The notes beneath the pieces were generated by a model, which was not told the DNA's origin, made no database searches, and worked only from the letters and a program-made list of their open reading frames with translations. Position numbers and translations under genes: made by a program. From positions 868,001-932,000 of the forward strand of contig NZ_CP028811.1 in NCBI RefSeq assembly GCF_003055625.1: 64,000 nucleotides of DNA, written 5' to 3'. The number at the start of each line of letters is the position of its first letter. Position 1 is the first letter of the stretch. Shown here one piece after another: positions 26,784 to 37,295 of the stretch. Origin of the DNA: Flavobacterium magnum (lineage in GTDB: Bacteria > Bacteroidota > Bacteroidia > Flavobacteriales > Flavobacteriaceae).

Positions 26784-26891
26784 ATAGTTTTGGATTAGAG
26801 AGTTACAATTTATTTGCTTTATTTTGCAAACTAAATGATTTTTTTCCTAATACACAAATATAATTAACCCCTTTCCTTAGTAATATTTTTT

Positions 26892-28388
26892 ATGTTAAAC
26901 TCCATTAAAACCAGTGCTGACAGCCCATACAAGTTATTTGTTTTTTCATTTGCAATGGCCTTGCTCACATATGGTTTTGCACTTACGAATTTCACCGTAA
27001 GTATTGACAATGAAATACCGATTTTGCCGGATTACGGGCTTGATTTGGGAAGATGGGGTCAAAACCTCATCGTCTATCATATTTTTAAAGGACACTTGCA
27101 ATACTTTTCACTTGTACTAAGCCTTTTTCTTTTTAGTTTTTGTGCTATCCGCCTGTCGAACTTATTCAAATTCCAGGGTTATTCCGCTTTATTTTTCTGT
27201 GGCCTGTTTGTTACGTTCCCACAAATATCATATCAGGTTGTTTTTGGCATGATGGCAGATATTGCTGCGCTCGGTATCCTGTTTTCGGTTTTTGTGGTCG
27301 AATTATTTCTGAAAGGCCTGGCGGTACCCACACCTGCAAAGAAATTCCCGTATTTTTTATCAGCGGCACTGCTTCTCGTATTCACTTTGTCTATGTATCA
27401 GGCATTCATCCTGGTGCCCACAGCGATATACACAATCCTATTTTTCCAGAATACTTTTCAGCAATCTTTTGACCTGAAATCGGAAATACGGAAAACATTG
27501 GTTTTCGGCGGTATCCTGGTATCTGCGTTGGTATTATACTACATTTCGGTTAAAATCATTTGTCCTGTCCAACAGGGAGGCTATCTTACTTCTTTCGTTT
27601 CGGAAGGTTCCACAGATAACCGCTTCCTGAATTTTTGTTCCATCTGGTCAAAAAACCTTGTAGGCGGATTTTATTATGGAGAGACCTTATTTATTTTAGC
27701 GACGTTGTGCGGTTTAGTTCTTTTTGTTTACTTTTTTATTGCAAAAAAACAACTGGTTGTGCGCTTCGTAACATTGCTGATTATTTTAATGCTTCCGTTC
27801 CTGATGTCTTCGATAATAACAAACGGGTATCATCCTCCACGTTTATATCTGACCTCTAACCTTGTTTTCGCATTTATTATAGTGTTCGTCACTGACCATT
27901 TTAACCTAAGTGCCAAGAATTTCGTCAAATTGGCCGTGGTTATGATAATGTTCACAAATTTCTTCTTTGTCACAAAGCTGTTTAATGCTGTGCACAAAAT
28001 ATACAGTTACGACAGGAGGATTGCGGAAAAGATCGATTTTACCATTCAAACGAAATACCCTTCCTTTTCAGCTTCAGAAAAATACGTCTATTTTTATGGC
28101 CACTTCCCATTTGACAGTTACCAGAAGTTCCAACTGAAAAACTCCGAGATCTTCAGCGGTTCGATTTTCGTTTGGGACAACGGAAACAACTACCGGATCA
28201 CAAATTTCTTCAGGGAAGCTGACGTTGCTGAGTATCGAATGCTGGACACCAAAGAACAACTGAACACCGTTAAGGACTCTATCGCTAAGATGCCCGTCTG
28301 GCCGAACCAGGAATCAGTTAGGATGTTCAACAATATCGTCGTTGTGAAATTGGGAAATGAAAAAGGATCTCCACTTTATTTTGAATAA
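26892..28388 (+). CDS. GtrII-like glucosyltransferase domain membrane protein
   Basis: 498 residues with about 11 transmembrane segments. FTVSIDNEIPILPDYGLDLGRWGQN at residues ~35-58 (acidic residues in the first periplasmic loop) and the overall layout match the Glucos_trans_II family, which includes the O-antigen-modifying GtrII. These enzymes use undecaprenyl-phosphate sugars at the periplasmic face. The GtrB-like enzyme at 31385-32311 could supply such a donor. It is the only plus-strand gene in the surrounding block and converges with rffA, 7 bases apart. Confidence 0.8.
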   Translation: MLNSIKTSADSPYKLFVFSFAMALLTYGFALTNFTVSIDNEIPILPDYGLDLGRWGQNLIVYHIFKGHLQYFSLVLSLFLFSFCAIRLSNLFKFQGYSALFFCGLFVTFPQISYQVVFGMMADIAALGILFSVFVVELFLKGLAVPTPAKKFPYFLSAALLLVFTLSMYQAFILVPTAIYTILFFQNTFQQSFDLKSEIRKTLVFGGILVSALVLYYISVKIICPVQQGGYLTSFVSEGSTDNRFLNFCSIWSKNLVGGFYYGETLFILATLCGLVLFVYFFIAKKQLVVRFVTLLIILMLPFLMSSIITNGYHPPRLYLTSNLVFAFIIVFVTDHFNLSAKNFVKLAVVMIMFTNFFFVTKLFNAVHKIYSYDRRIAEKIDFTIQTKYPSFSASEKYVYFYGHFPFDSYQKFQLKNSEIFSGSIFVWDNGNNYRITNFFREADVAEYRMLDTKEQLNTVKDSIAKMPVWPNQESVRMFNNIVVVKLGNEKGSPLYFE

Positions 28389-28395
28389 TCCGGAT

Positions 28396-29526
28396 TTAGA
28401 AAGCCGCTTTCAGAAGCACATCAATCACTACGTTCGGGTTTAATTCATAAAACAGCGGCAATCGCACCAGTGTGTCTGTAAACCTGTCTGTTTCGGGTAG
28501 CACCCCGCCTTTATGCAATTTGTCGTAAAACGGGCTTTCGTGAAGGCTGATGTAATGAAAAACGGCAAGGATGTCATGCTGTTTCAAATAATCCAACAAT
28601 TTTGTCCTTTGTTCCAGACTGTCACATATCAGGTAGAACATATGCGCATTGTTGCTGGCATAATCCGGAAGTTGTGGCAATTCGATCCGATTCTCCCGAG
28701 CCCATGTAGCCAGTTTATCAAAGTAACTTTCCCAGTGATTTTTCCTAACCATCTGGATTTGCTCTAAATTTTCCAGTTGCGCCCATAAAAATGCAGCGAT
28801 GATTTCTGAAGGCAGAAAAGAGCTTCCGATATCGACCCAACCGTATTTGTCTACCTCGCCCCTGAAGAAAGACGACCTGTTTGTTCCTTTCTCCCAAATG
28901 ATTTCAGCCCTGTTTATGAATTTTTCGTCATTTATTGCGAGAAGTCCACCTTCTCCTGAAATGATGTTTTTCGTCTCATGAAATGAAAATGCGGCGAGAT
29001 GCCCAATAGATCCAAGAGCCCTTTTCACATTATCCTTTCCGGTATAATAACTATCAATAGCCTGGGCCGCATCTTCAATCACGTAGAGATTGTGTCTCTT
29101 TGCAATATCCATGATGGTATCCATTTCACAAGCAACACCGGCATAATGGACAGGGACTATCGCCTTGGTCTTTGAAGTTATTAATCCCTCTATTGCATTC
29201 TCGTCAATATTCGGATGGTCTTTCCGGCTGTCGGCAAAAACGATTGTGGCACCTCTCAGGACGAAAGCATTTGCAGTCGACACAAAAGTATAGCTCGGCA
29301 TAATCACTTCATCCCCCGGTTTAATATCGATTAATATTGCCGCCATTTCAAGCGCGTCGGTGCAGGATGTGGTCAGCAAGCATTTTTTGATGCCAAAATT
29401 CTGTTCAAAAAAGGATTGGCATTTTTTGGTGTAGTCTCCGTTGCCCGAGATTTTGCCGGAACTTACGGCGCTTTCTATATATTTCGTTTCGTTTCCGGTA
29501 AAGTAAGGTTTGTTAAATGGTAGCAT
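28396..29526 (-). CDS. rffA: dTDP-4-amino-4,6-dideoxygalactose transaminase (DegT/DnrJ family)
   Basis: 376 residues, PLP-dependent. The cofactor lysine is in FHETKNIISGEGG (about residue 186), with VIEDAAQAID as the conserved Asp site and NKPYFTGNETKYIESAV at the N-terminus. These features fit RffA/WecE, which aminates dTDP-4-keto-6-deoxyglucose using glutamate. The acetyltransferase expected next in the pathway is encoded two genes upstream (30708-31388). The keto-sugar comes from RfbB, not found in this window. Confidence 0.85.
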   Translation of the reverse strand: MLPFNKPYFTGNETKYIESAVSSGKISGNGDYTKKCQSFFEQNFGIKKCLLTTSCTDALEMAAILIDIKPGDEVIMPSYTFVSTANAFVLRGATIVFADSRKDHPNIDENAIEGLITSKTKAIVPVHYAGVACEMDTIMDIAKRHNLYVIEDAAQAIDSYYTGKDNVKRALGSIGHLAAFSFHETKNIISGEGGLLAINDEKFINRAEIIWEKGTNRSSFFRGEVDKYGWVDIGSSFLPSEIIAAFLWAQLENLEQIQMVRKNHWESYFDKLATWARENRIELPQLPDYASNNAHMFYLICDSLEQRTKLLDYLKQHDILAVFHYISLHESPFYDKLHKGGVLPETDRFTDTLVRLPLFYELNPNVVIDVLLKAAF

Positions 29527-29527
29527 T

Positions 29528-30715
29528 TTAATTATAGGTGTCTAAGGATATCAAGCGATAAAAATAATAAATCCCGGATATCAAATGGAGTGAAAAAGCG
29601 ATTATCTCAATCTTATATGCTTTCCAGCCCAATGGATTGTCGAAAATGGATTTAAGCAACTGAACGATACACACGAAAAACAGTAAGAAACTGCACATGA
29701 AGGTTTGCCATATGAAATTGCCGTCGAATTCCCGCGCACCTGTTTCGCTTAATGCATAAAAGATCAACAAACCAATCACTGCGCAAAAAACCGCGAACAA
29801 AACCATATCCTGCTTCAAAAGACCCCTGTTGCGCGTTAAAAAAACTAAAGGAAACAAATAACTCGAGATCACCGTACTTAATACGATAAATAAAATCTGA
29901 TACCAATGTGTTGATCCCGTCCAATGGGCTAAAACATTAAAGAAATGGATTTTTACAGAAGATTGGGTTGTGATCGTTTCAGCAGAAATAAACACATAAT
30001 AATACTGCAGGATTACAAAAATGAAAGCTGCCACAACTGGAATGAGGTTCAGCCAAAAATGTCTTCCGAACTTAAACCTCAGCAAGTTAATCAACGGAAA
30101 GGCAATTACGTACACAAAAATGAAACTTGGTTTAATTACGATATTTAGGGCAATCAGGAAGATGATGGCAAGTGTTCGGGTGTGTTTGTACTCTGAAATT
30201 TGCTTCAATGAAACCCAAAACAGCATTACAACAAACGGCATCGCAAATATTATCGTAGAATTGTGCCAGATATTCGCCGGGAAGTTCGCAAGATAATAAA
30301 TGTTATCAAGGAACAGGATTGATGGCAGGCTGAAGCATACCAGTAACGAAAAGGCCGCGAGCGACGATACGACAACTGGATTTTTAGCAGACCCCTCAAT
30401 TTCCGAGTAGACAATTTTTTTGACGACATAATATTTAAAGTATGTCAGTGCTGCCAACACGTAAATGGATACGAATAGTATCAGGATCAGATCACTGGAA
30501 TAAAAACTCAACGCGTAAACCGTAAAATAATACATAAAGTTTACCTGAAACGGAATCTGCCCGTCTGCGTAGCTTTTTATAAATTGTGCATGCAACTGGA
30601 TGTCGGTCGCAACAACATACGTCAGATGATTAAAAATGGAAATTAAAAATACCAGAATAATCAACTCAAAAATTCCGTGTTTCTTACTAAAAAACCCCAT
30701 GTTTCTATTACTCAT
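29528..30715 (-). CDS. Polytopic membrane protein, possible GT-C glycosyltransferase
   Basis: 395 residues with about 10 hydrophobic segments. The first periplasmic-type loop has VVATDIQLHAQFIKSYADGQIPF, an acidic loop of the kind found in GT-C glycosyltransferases that use polyprenyl-phosphate sugars. I do not recognise a specific family. It lies between rffA and the acetyltransferase gene and overlaps the latter by 8 bases, so it is in the same transcript and probably acts on the same glycan. Confidence 0.65.
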   Translation of the reverse strand: MSNRNMGFFSKKHGIFELIILVFLISIFNHLTYVVATDIQLHAQFIKSYADGQIPFQVNFMYYFTVYALSFYSSDLILILFVSIYVLAALTYFKYYVVKKIVYSEIEGSAKNPVVVSSLAAFSLLVCFSLPSILFLDNIYYLANFPANIWHNSTIIFAMPFVVMLFWVSLKQISEYKHTRTLAIIFLIALNIVIKPSFIFVYVIAFPLINLLRFKFGRHFWLNLIPVVAAFIFVILQYYYVFISAETITTQSSVKIHFFNVLAHWTGSTHWYQILFIVLSTVISSYLFPLVFLTRNRGLLKQDMVLFAVFCAVIGLLIFYALSETGAREFDGNFIWQTFMCSFLLFFVCIVQLLKSIFDNPLGWKAYKIEIIAFSLHLISGIYYFYRLISLDTYN

Positions 30716-31388
30716 TCTTTACTGCCCAGTAGTGTTTGATAAATGTTCTTTCGCAAATCTCGTATCCCTGTTTCGTGTAAAAATGGCATGCCGGCTGATT
30801 TTCCTGCTGTGTCGGGATACGAAGTTTTTTTATGTTTTGTTCCGCCAGCCTGTCCTCAACAGATTGCAATAGCTTCCCGCCTATGCCTTTGCCCTGATGG
30901 TTGGGGCTGACTGCAATCAGTCCGATTGTTGCTGAATCGCCAGCGGTTTTATACGTCACAAAGCCTGAAATTTCATTTTCCTCAACATAAACCAGCACAT
31001 CGTCTGCTATCGCTTTAGAAATGGAATTGTCTACCCATTTCCTATACAATTCGCCAAACTTTCCCGAATTAAAATGTTTATCTAAATAAAAGCGGCTGAA
31101 TTTACCGCTTTCGTAGGCCAGATTGTATATTTCATCTATATCGTAAACTATTTGATCTATTGGGAAAACAGGGCGTGCCTCGCGATTCCTGACTGGAATA
31201 TCTTTTGAAAAAACCAATTTTAATTCTGAAAAACCTTCCTCGAATCCTGTTATCCGGGCATTAAACTCATTGCTGCCTTTCACATATAATAAATCGTAGT
31301 CAGGCGTTTCATCTAGGTCTTCCTGATAAAAAACTTCGCCAATCCTGAACCCGAAGAAGTCACTATCCCAATCCAGTCTCTGTATCAT
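30708..31388 (-). CDS. GNAT acetyltransferase, RffC/WecD-like
   Basis: 226 residues. The acetyl-CoA site VSPNHQGKGIGGKLL (about residues 164-178) and the C-terminal HFYTKQGYEICER are GNAT motifs; the N-terminal LDWDSDFFGFRIGEV is typical of the RffC (dTDP-fucosamine acetyltransferase) branch. With RffA it should yield dTDP-Fuc4NAc or a close 4-acetamido sugar. Overlaps both neighbours (4 and 8 bases), implying coupled translation. Confidence 0.8.
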   Translation of the reverse strand: MIQRLDWDSDFFGFRIGEVFYQEDLDETPDYDLLYVKGSNEFNARITGFEEGFSELKLVFSKDIPVRNREARPVFPIDQIVYDIDEIYNLAYESGKFSRFYLDKHFNSGKFGELYRKWVDNSISKAIADDVLVYVEENEISGFVTYKTAGDSATIGLIAVSPNHQGKGIGGKLLQSVEDRLAEQNIKKLRIPTQQENQPACHFYTKQGYEICERTFIKHYWAVKNE

Positions 31389-32311
31389 ACTATTTCGTCG
31401 ATAATGTAAACTGGCCTGCCTTTGGTCTGATCAAATATTTTTCCGATATAAATCCCGACTACCCCTATTGTGGTAATGATAATTCCGGACAGGAACCAAA
31501 TTGATACAATTATCGAAGTGAATCCGAGTACCTCAATTTCATTGTGCACTGCCTGATAAATGTAATACATTCCTACGCAGAATGATAACAACGAAATAAC
31601 CATCCCGAATTTCACAAAAAGTTTTAAAGGCTTGTTTGAAAAGGAAATTATCGTGTTAAAAGCCAAACTCATTAATTTTGAAAAAGTATAACTTGTCGTT
31701 CCTGACGCTCTCGGCGCATGTTCAACAGTTATTGAAGTGGATCTGTACCCTACAAACGCTATAAACAACGGAAAAAACTTGATGTAATCTGACACTTCCA
31801 GCAATGATTTAATGACCTGTTTTTTGTAAATCCCATAATTTGCTATTTCATTATCGTATTTAGTATCCGTAAAATAGCCGTAAACTTTCGAGAAAATCTT
31901 TGAGGATAGTTTTTTTAAAAAACCGTCTTCGCGGTTTTTTCTTCTGGCCTGCACGATTTCAAAACCTTCCTGGGCTTTATGATACAGTTTTACGATTTCT
32001 TTTGGCTGATCCTGTAAATCGCAATCCATTACGATAATCCATTCACCATTTGCATGACTTAATCCGGCCATAATTGCGGGATGCTGTCCAAAATTACGAC
32101 TCAATCGTATACTTTTTATACTGGATTTCCTTGACGACAGGGCTTTCATAATTTCCCAGGACCTGTCCTTACTCCTGTCGTCAACAAGAATTATTTCATA
32201 CTCAACATCAAGGACGAGCATCGCTTTTTCAATTTCATCAACGAGTCTGTCTAAAAAATGTTCCGCTTTATAAATCGGGCTTACAATCGATATTTTAGGA
32301 TTATTGTTCAC
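31385..32311 (-). CDS. GtrB-like polyprenyl-phosphate glycosyltransferase (GT2)
   Basis: 308 residues. GT-A motifs KISIVSPIYKAEHFLDRLV, ILVDDRSKDRSW and VMDCDLQDQPKEI, then two C-terminal transmembrane helices (about residues 232-254 and 266-290). This is the layout of GtrB and DPM1-like enzymes that transfer glucose or another sugar to undecaprenyl phosphate. It could provide the donor to the GtrII-like enzyme at 26892-28388. A GtrA-type flippase is not found nearby. Confidence 0.85.
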   Translation of the reverse strand: MNNNPKISIVSPIYKAEHFLDRLVDEIEKAMLVLDVEYEIILVDDRSKDRSWEIMKALSSRKSSIKSIRLSRNFGQHPAIMAGLSHANGEWIIVMDCDLQDQPKEIVKLYHKAQEGFEIVQARRKNREDGFLKKLSSKIFSKVYGYFTDTKYDNEIANYGIYKKQVIKSLLEVSDYIKFFPLFIAFVGYRSTSITVEHAPRASGTTSYTFSKLMSLAFNTIISFSNKPLKLFVKFGMVISLLSFCVGMYYIYQAVHNEIEVLGFTSIIVSIWFLSGIIITTIGVVGIYIGKIFDQTKGRPVYIIDEIV

Positions 32312-32313
32312 AA

Positions 32314-33162
32314 TTATTTCTTTAAACTCGTTTCCCAGTTGTTGATTTGAATTCCAAAAACCGCTTTGATTTTGCTTTTGTCCAGTACGCTGAAAGCCGG
32401 GCGCGAAGCCGGGGTTGGGTAAGCAATACTCTGAATCGGCTGTAAATCTATTTTAATTTTATTGATTTCAAATATTTTCTTTGCAAAATCAAACCAGCTG
32501 CATTGCCCTTCATTACTGAAATTGTAAATTCCGTAGGAGACAGAATTCGGGTTCCCGGCACAGAATTGGATCATGTCCAATAGCGCTTCTGCCAAATCAA
32601 CGGCGTTGGTGGGTGTCCCGATCTGGTCATCCACGACGCTGAGTGTGTCGCGCTCTGTTGCCAGCCGAAGCATCGTTTTCATAAAGTTATGGCCGAATTG
32701 AGAATACACCCAGGATGTCCGCACGATGAAACACTTATCGAGTATGTTGCTGATGGCCTTCTCGCCGTCAAGCTTGGTCTGGCCGTAAACACCCGTGGGG
32801 TTTGGCGTGTCAAGCTCGGTATACGGGACGGTTTGGTTCCCGTCAAAGACAAAATCCGTGGAAATATGGAGTACGACCGTACCGTGTTCTTTTGCCGCCT
32901 GCGCAATATTTTCAGCGCCTTCGACATTGATCTGCCGGGCTTTGGCGGATTCAGTTTCTGCCTTGTCCACAGCGGTATAAGCTGCCGCGTTGATACAATA
33001 GTCCGGCCTGGTTCTCGCAAAAGCCTCGTTTACAGCCGCTTTGTCGGAAATGTCAAGCTGTTGAGAGCCATAAAACAGGAAATCCATTCCGGGATAATTG
33101 CCGGAAACGGACTGTAACGACTGGCCCAGCTGGCCGTTGGCTCCGGTGACTAAGACTACCAT
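32314..33162 (-). CDS. rfbD: dTDP-4-dehydrorhamnose reductase
   Basis: 282 residues. Rossmann start VLVTGANGQLGQSL and catalytic YGQTKLDGE (YxxxK) with the typical STDFVFDG motif. It reduces dTDP-4-dehydrorhamnose to dTDP-L-rhamnose with NAD(P)H. Its start overlaps rfbC by 7 bases. Confidence 0.93.
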   Translation of the reverse strand: MVVLVTGANGQLGQSLQSVSGNYPGMDFLFYGSQQLDISDKAAVNEAFARTRPDYCINAAAYTAVDKAETESAKARQINVEGAENIAQAAKEHGTVVLHISTDFVFDGNQTVPYTELDTPNPTGVYGQTKLDGEKAISNILDKCFIVRTSWVYSQFGHNFMKTMLRLATERDTLSVVDDQIGTPTNAVDLAEALLDMIQFCAGNPNSVSYGIYNFSNEGQCSWFDFAKKIFEINKIKIDLQPIQSIAYPTPASRPAFSVLDKSKIKAVFGIQINNWETSLKK

Positions 33163-33707
33163 ATTTCTCTGGCGTTGGCAAGGTTCGGGAGGAACTGGTC
33201 TTTTTCTGAAATGATCAGTGTTTCAGCGTCGAATTGCCAGTTGATGCCGATGTCCGGGTCATTATACATGATGCCGCCTTCTGATTCCTTATTGTAGAAA
33301 TTATCGCATTTGTAAAAAAAAGTCGCCGTATCGCTGAGCACCAGAAATCCGTGGGCAAAACCGCGCGGTACAAAGAACTGGCGTTGATTTTCCCCTGAAA
33401 GGATTACATCGACATGCCTGCCGAACGTCGGGGAACCGGGACGGATGTCTACTGCCACATCCAATACTTCCCCGTGCAGGACACGCACAAGTTTTGCCTG
33501 AGCGTGGTCACCGGTTTGGTAATGCAACCCGCGCAGTACGCCCCGGGTGGAATAGGATTGGTTGTCCTGAACAAAATGCGTATCGGATCCGGTCTTGTCA
33601 TTGAAAAGCTTTTCATTAAAACTTTCCATAAAATACCCCCTGCCGTCGTAAATCAGTTTTGGCTCAATGATAAAACAGCCTTCAAGTTCCGTTTTAATGA
33701 AATTCAT
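33156..33707 (-). CDS. rfbC: dTDP-4-dehydrorhamnose 3,5-epimerase
   Basis: 183 residues, cupin fold. GVLRGLHYQTGDHAQAKLVR carries the catalytic His, and FVPRGFAHGFLVLSD the second conserved segment. It epimerises the 4-keto-6-deoxy sugar on the way to dTDP-rhamnose. It lies 3 bases after rfbA. Confidence 0.94.
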   Translation of the reverse strand: MNFIKTELEGCFIIEPKLIYDGRGYFMESFNEKLFNDKTGSDTHFVQDNQSYSTRGVLRGLHYQTGDHAQAKLVRVLHGEVLDVAVDIRPGSPTFGRHVDVILSGENQRQFFVPRGFAHGFLVLSDTATFFYKCDNFYNKESEGGIMYNDPDIGINWQFDAETLIISEKDQFLPNLANAREIW

Positions 33708-33710
33708 CGG

Positions 33711-34568
<858 letters not shown>

Positions 34569-34573
34569 ATGAC

Positions 34574-35554
34574 TTAGTTTGCGGTATTCTCCCTGAATTT
34601 TAAGGATTGTTTTCTGTAAAAGCTGATAAATAATTTTCCACAAATGAAAAGTATGATCAGGAGCAGCGGAAAAATATAGGTTTCCGAAGAAGGCGTTTCG
34701 ATATTAGATACGACACTGATATCCTTAATCACTTTTTGATAGTTGATCAGCTCGATTCTCCTGTTGCCCTGTTCAGTGACAAGATTGTATTTTGATTTCA
34801 GCACCTCATCGATTTGCGTATCCTCGCTATAATAAATGAGGTTGCTGTTTTTTGTGCCTTTCCCGTCAGTATTGGAAAAATTGTCCAGTAACGCATTGAT
34901 CTGGTTGATGGTCTGCTCGTTATATTGCATCTTTTGCTTCACATTCTCGACCGCCTCTCTTTGGATAATCTTCAAATACTCATTATCGTTGAGGGCTGCA
35001 AGCAGCGGCTGAATGGTATTGGCGTCCGTTGCCTTACCTTTTGTAGAGAAGGTTATCAGGTGAAAGGAGTAGTTCTTGCTTGTAATCTTGTCTTTCAACA
35101 CCTTGTCAATGCTTCCGTTTTCGGCCATGAGGCGCAAAAGTTCCATGTTTTCTTCGCGGTCCCTGACAAAGTTGTACGGGTCAACAATAGGTTCTATTTT
35201 TAACTTCGATATGTTCTTAGGAAACTTTAATCCCATAGACTTCAGATAAGCCGTATCACCCTCGCTGATCTTGGAATTGATGAGTTCAATTTTAGAATAC
35301 AGGTAATCTGAGCTTCCGAAGTTAGGCAGGACGATGATTTCGTGATTGTATTTCTTTTGATTGCTATCCATGAATATTCCCAATCCAACACCTATTGCAA
35401 ATAATATCACGATAATGATCGCATTTTTTATAAAGAACCGGATCGATTTAAAGATCCCGGTACCAACACTTTTAAAACCGCTGTTAATCTTTTTGGAAAT
35501 CTGAGCCAGATCTATCTCCTGATCATCAGAAACCTTTTTTGGGGTATTACTCAT
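34574..35554 (-). CDS. Wzz-type chain-length determinant-like protein
   Basis: 326 residues. Two transmembrane helices near residues 42-64 ([19 protein letters not shown]) and 292-312 ([19 protein letters not shown]) flank a periplasmic segment, the topology of Wzz co-polymerases that set O-antigen length. It is 5 bases upstream of rfbA. There is no C-terminal kinase domain. Confidence 0.75.
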   Translation of the reverse strand: MSNTPKKVSDDQEIDLAQISKKINSGFKSVGTGIFKSIRFFIKNAIIIVILFAIGVGLGIFMDSNQKKYNHEIIVLPNFGSSDYLYSKIELINSKISEGDTAYLKSMGLKFPKNISKLKIEPIVDPYNFVRDREENMELLRLMAENGSIDKVLKDKITSKNYSFHLITFSTKGKATDANTIQPLLAALNDNEYLKIIQREAVENVKQKMQYNEQTINQINALLDNFSNTDGKGTKNSNLIYYSEDTQIDEVLKSKYNLVTEQGNRRIELINYQKVIKDISVVSNIETPSSETYIFPLLLIILFICGKLFISFYRKQSLKFRENTAN

Positions 35555-35564
35555 TTCGCTTGTC

Positions 35565-37253
35565 TTATTTTACGTTAAAAATTTGTTCCAATATCTTTAT
35601 GGTGATCAGGTAGGTCGGCTTTACCCCCGTCGTACCCAATCCGCCTGAAGCCAGTGTGCTTCCGGTTTCCAGCGGGTTATCCGAAGCATAATACGCATAC
35701 CTGACTTTCACATCCGGATTGATGCTTTTCCTGATTTTTGATGCTGATTGTATGGCTTTCTGGTAATAGGCGCCTTCCATCTCGAGTCCGATGACACCCC
35801 AGGTAGATTCGTGAAAAAACTTCAGCAAATCCTTGTTCTGCAGTGAAGTTCCGAGCACGGTCACCATCGGACCGGCAAACACCGGTATGCCGTTGCCTTC
35901 GAGCATCTCGGCAGTGAGTTCATTCTCAAACGGATAATTGTCACCTGTACCCTCGTTGATGTGTGCCGATGGGATCATGATGTCGCCCTTGCCGCCTTCG
36001 AGGATGCCCGCTTTACCCATGATCGAAACCGATTCTACATTCAGGAAATGCTTTTCGTGCTTCGATTCCTGGAACGGCTTCAGCAACTCGTCAATCGTTT
36101 CGTAGGCCTGCTCCCCGAAGGCATAATCCATGACGATAATCACGGGTTCGCCGTTGGGTTTGGCTTTTTCAAAAGCGGATTTTTTCCAGTCAATTTTCGC
36201 TGTGTCGAAAACCTGTACGTCGATGTTGGTCCCCGAAGTATCCGGAAGCGAAATCATCCCGTGCAGTTTGGCAAACTCCTCGACCTTATCACGCACCTCG
36301 TGCGCGCCGGGCTTACTGAGTTCCTCATAAACGTGAAAATCAGGTTTGTCCTTGTATTTCAGCCGGTGGACATACGGCGCAAAAATAGAGTTCATCACGC
36401 TGTGCATGTTGGCGCTGATGATGTGTATCGGCCTGTCGAGCAGGTTGTTTTCCTTCAATGTCTGTTTGATGTTGGTCGCCCAGATCTCACCATGGATGTG
36501 GTGTCCAAGCCTTTCGCGCAGAATCGGGCTGAACGTGATTGTACGCTTGCTGCTTTCCAGGACTTCTTCCAGGGCGCCTTTCCCGAGCCAGTAAATCGTA
36601 TGCAGGAAACGGTCGGGTTTGTCTGCCGTGCCGAAACCGTCGTAGATGGCAAGGATTTCCGCAAACGAACGCCCCAATATGTTAGCCGTATGCGAAATCG
36701 CCTTTTCCTTCTCAATCTGAGTGAGCTTTTTGGTTTGCAGCACCGTCTGTTCGAGTTTCTGCCAATCGCGCGATACTTCGCCGCTTTCATCGAGCAGGAT
36801 GCGGTTCTTGATTTTGTGGGATTCGATGAAAATGAACGTCAGGTGGGTCAGGATGTCATAAATATCAGAGCGCCCACGCGTAATCTCAACATTCATCTGC
36901 TCCTCATCGATGCGGTAGCAGTTTCTTTTCCTTTTTGGCGGGACGATGGCTTTGAAATGGGATTTTGAATAGCCTTCATCTGATATCAGATTAATAAAAC
37001 GGCACTCCTCGATCCCAACCGGTAGCCTTTCAATCACATACAAAAGGCCGCTCAGTTCTACTTTTTCTTCGGCAATGGAGCCGTAAATCTCAGGCCTGAG
37101 GTCTAACAGGGCCTCCCGCAGCGTCTCGCCCGAAACGCCCATGGGCTTATAGAAGCCGCGGTTAAAAAGGTGCCTGATGGTAATGTACAATCGTTCAATA
37201 GCTGCTGACGATTCTTGCGCCCTGGAGCGCGAAATGTGTTTCACTTCACTCAT
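35565..37253 (-). CDS. DUF6909 family protein with nucleosidase/phosphorylase-like C-terminal half
   Basis: 562 residues, soluble. I assign DUF6909 from memory. The N-terminal ~250 residues are helical with no recognised family. The C-terminal half has features of the purine nucleoside phosphorylase/AMP nucleosidase fold: FAGPMVTVLGTS, GVIGLEMEGAYYQKAI (the Glu-Met-Glu-Gly nucleoside-binding motif near residue 490) and ASDNPLETG. It lies 10 bases upstream of wzz in a polysaccharide operon, which is unexpected for nucleotide salvage. Substrate unknown. Confidence 0.7.
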   Translation of the reverse strand: MSEVKHISRSRAQESSAAIERLYITIRHLFNRGFYKPMGVSGETLREALLDLRPEIYGSIAEEKVELSGLLYVIERLPVGIEECRFINLISDEGYSKSHFKAIVPPKRKRNCYRIDEEQMNVEITRGRSDIYDILTHLTFIFIESHKIKNRILLDESGEVSRDWQKLEQTVLQTKKLTQIEKEKAISHTANILGRSFAEILAIYDGFGTADKPDRFLHTIYWLGKGALEEVLESSKRTITFSPILRERLGHHIHGEIWATNIKQTLKENNLLDRPIHIISANMHSVMNSIFAPYVHRLKYKDKPDFHVYEELSKPGAHEVRDKVEEFAKLHGMISLPDTSGTNIDVQVFDTAKIDWKKSAFEKAKPNGEPVIIVMDYAFGEQAYETIDELLKPFQESKHEKHFLNVESVSIMGKAGILEGGKGDIMIPSAHINEGTGDNYPFENELTAEMLEGNGIPVFAGPMVTVLGTSLQNKDLLKFFHESTWGVIGLEMEGAYYQKAIQSASKIRKSINPDVKVRYAYYASDNPLETGSTLASGGLGTTGVKPTYLITIKILEQIFNVK

Positions 37254-37295
37254 TAAATGTTATTTTCTAACCCGCAAATGTAGGGTTTTTATTTT

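Noticed and set aside
35961..36968. 335-codon open frame on the plus strand
   Set aside because: It lies wholly opposite the DUF6909 gene, has no recognisable motif, and shows the composition of an antisense frame.
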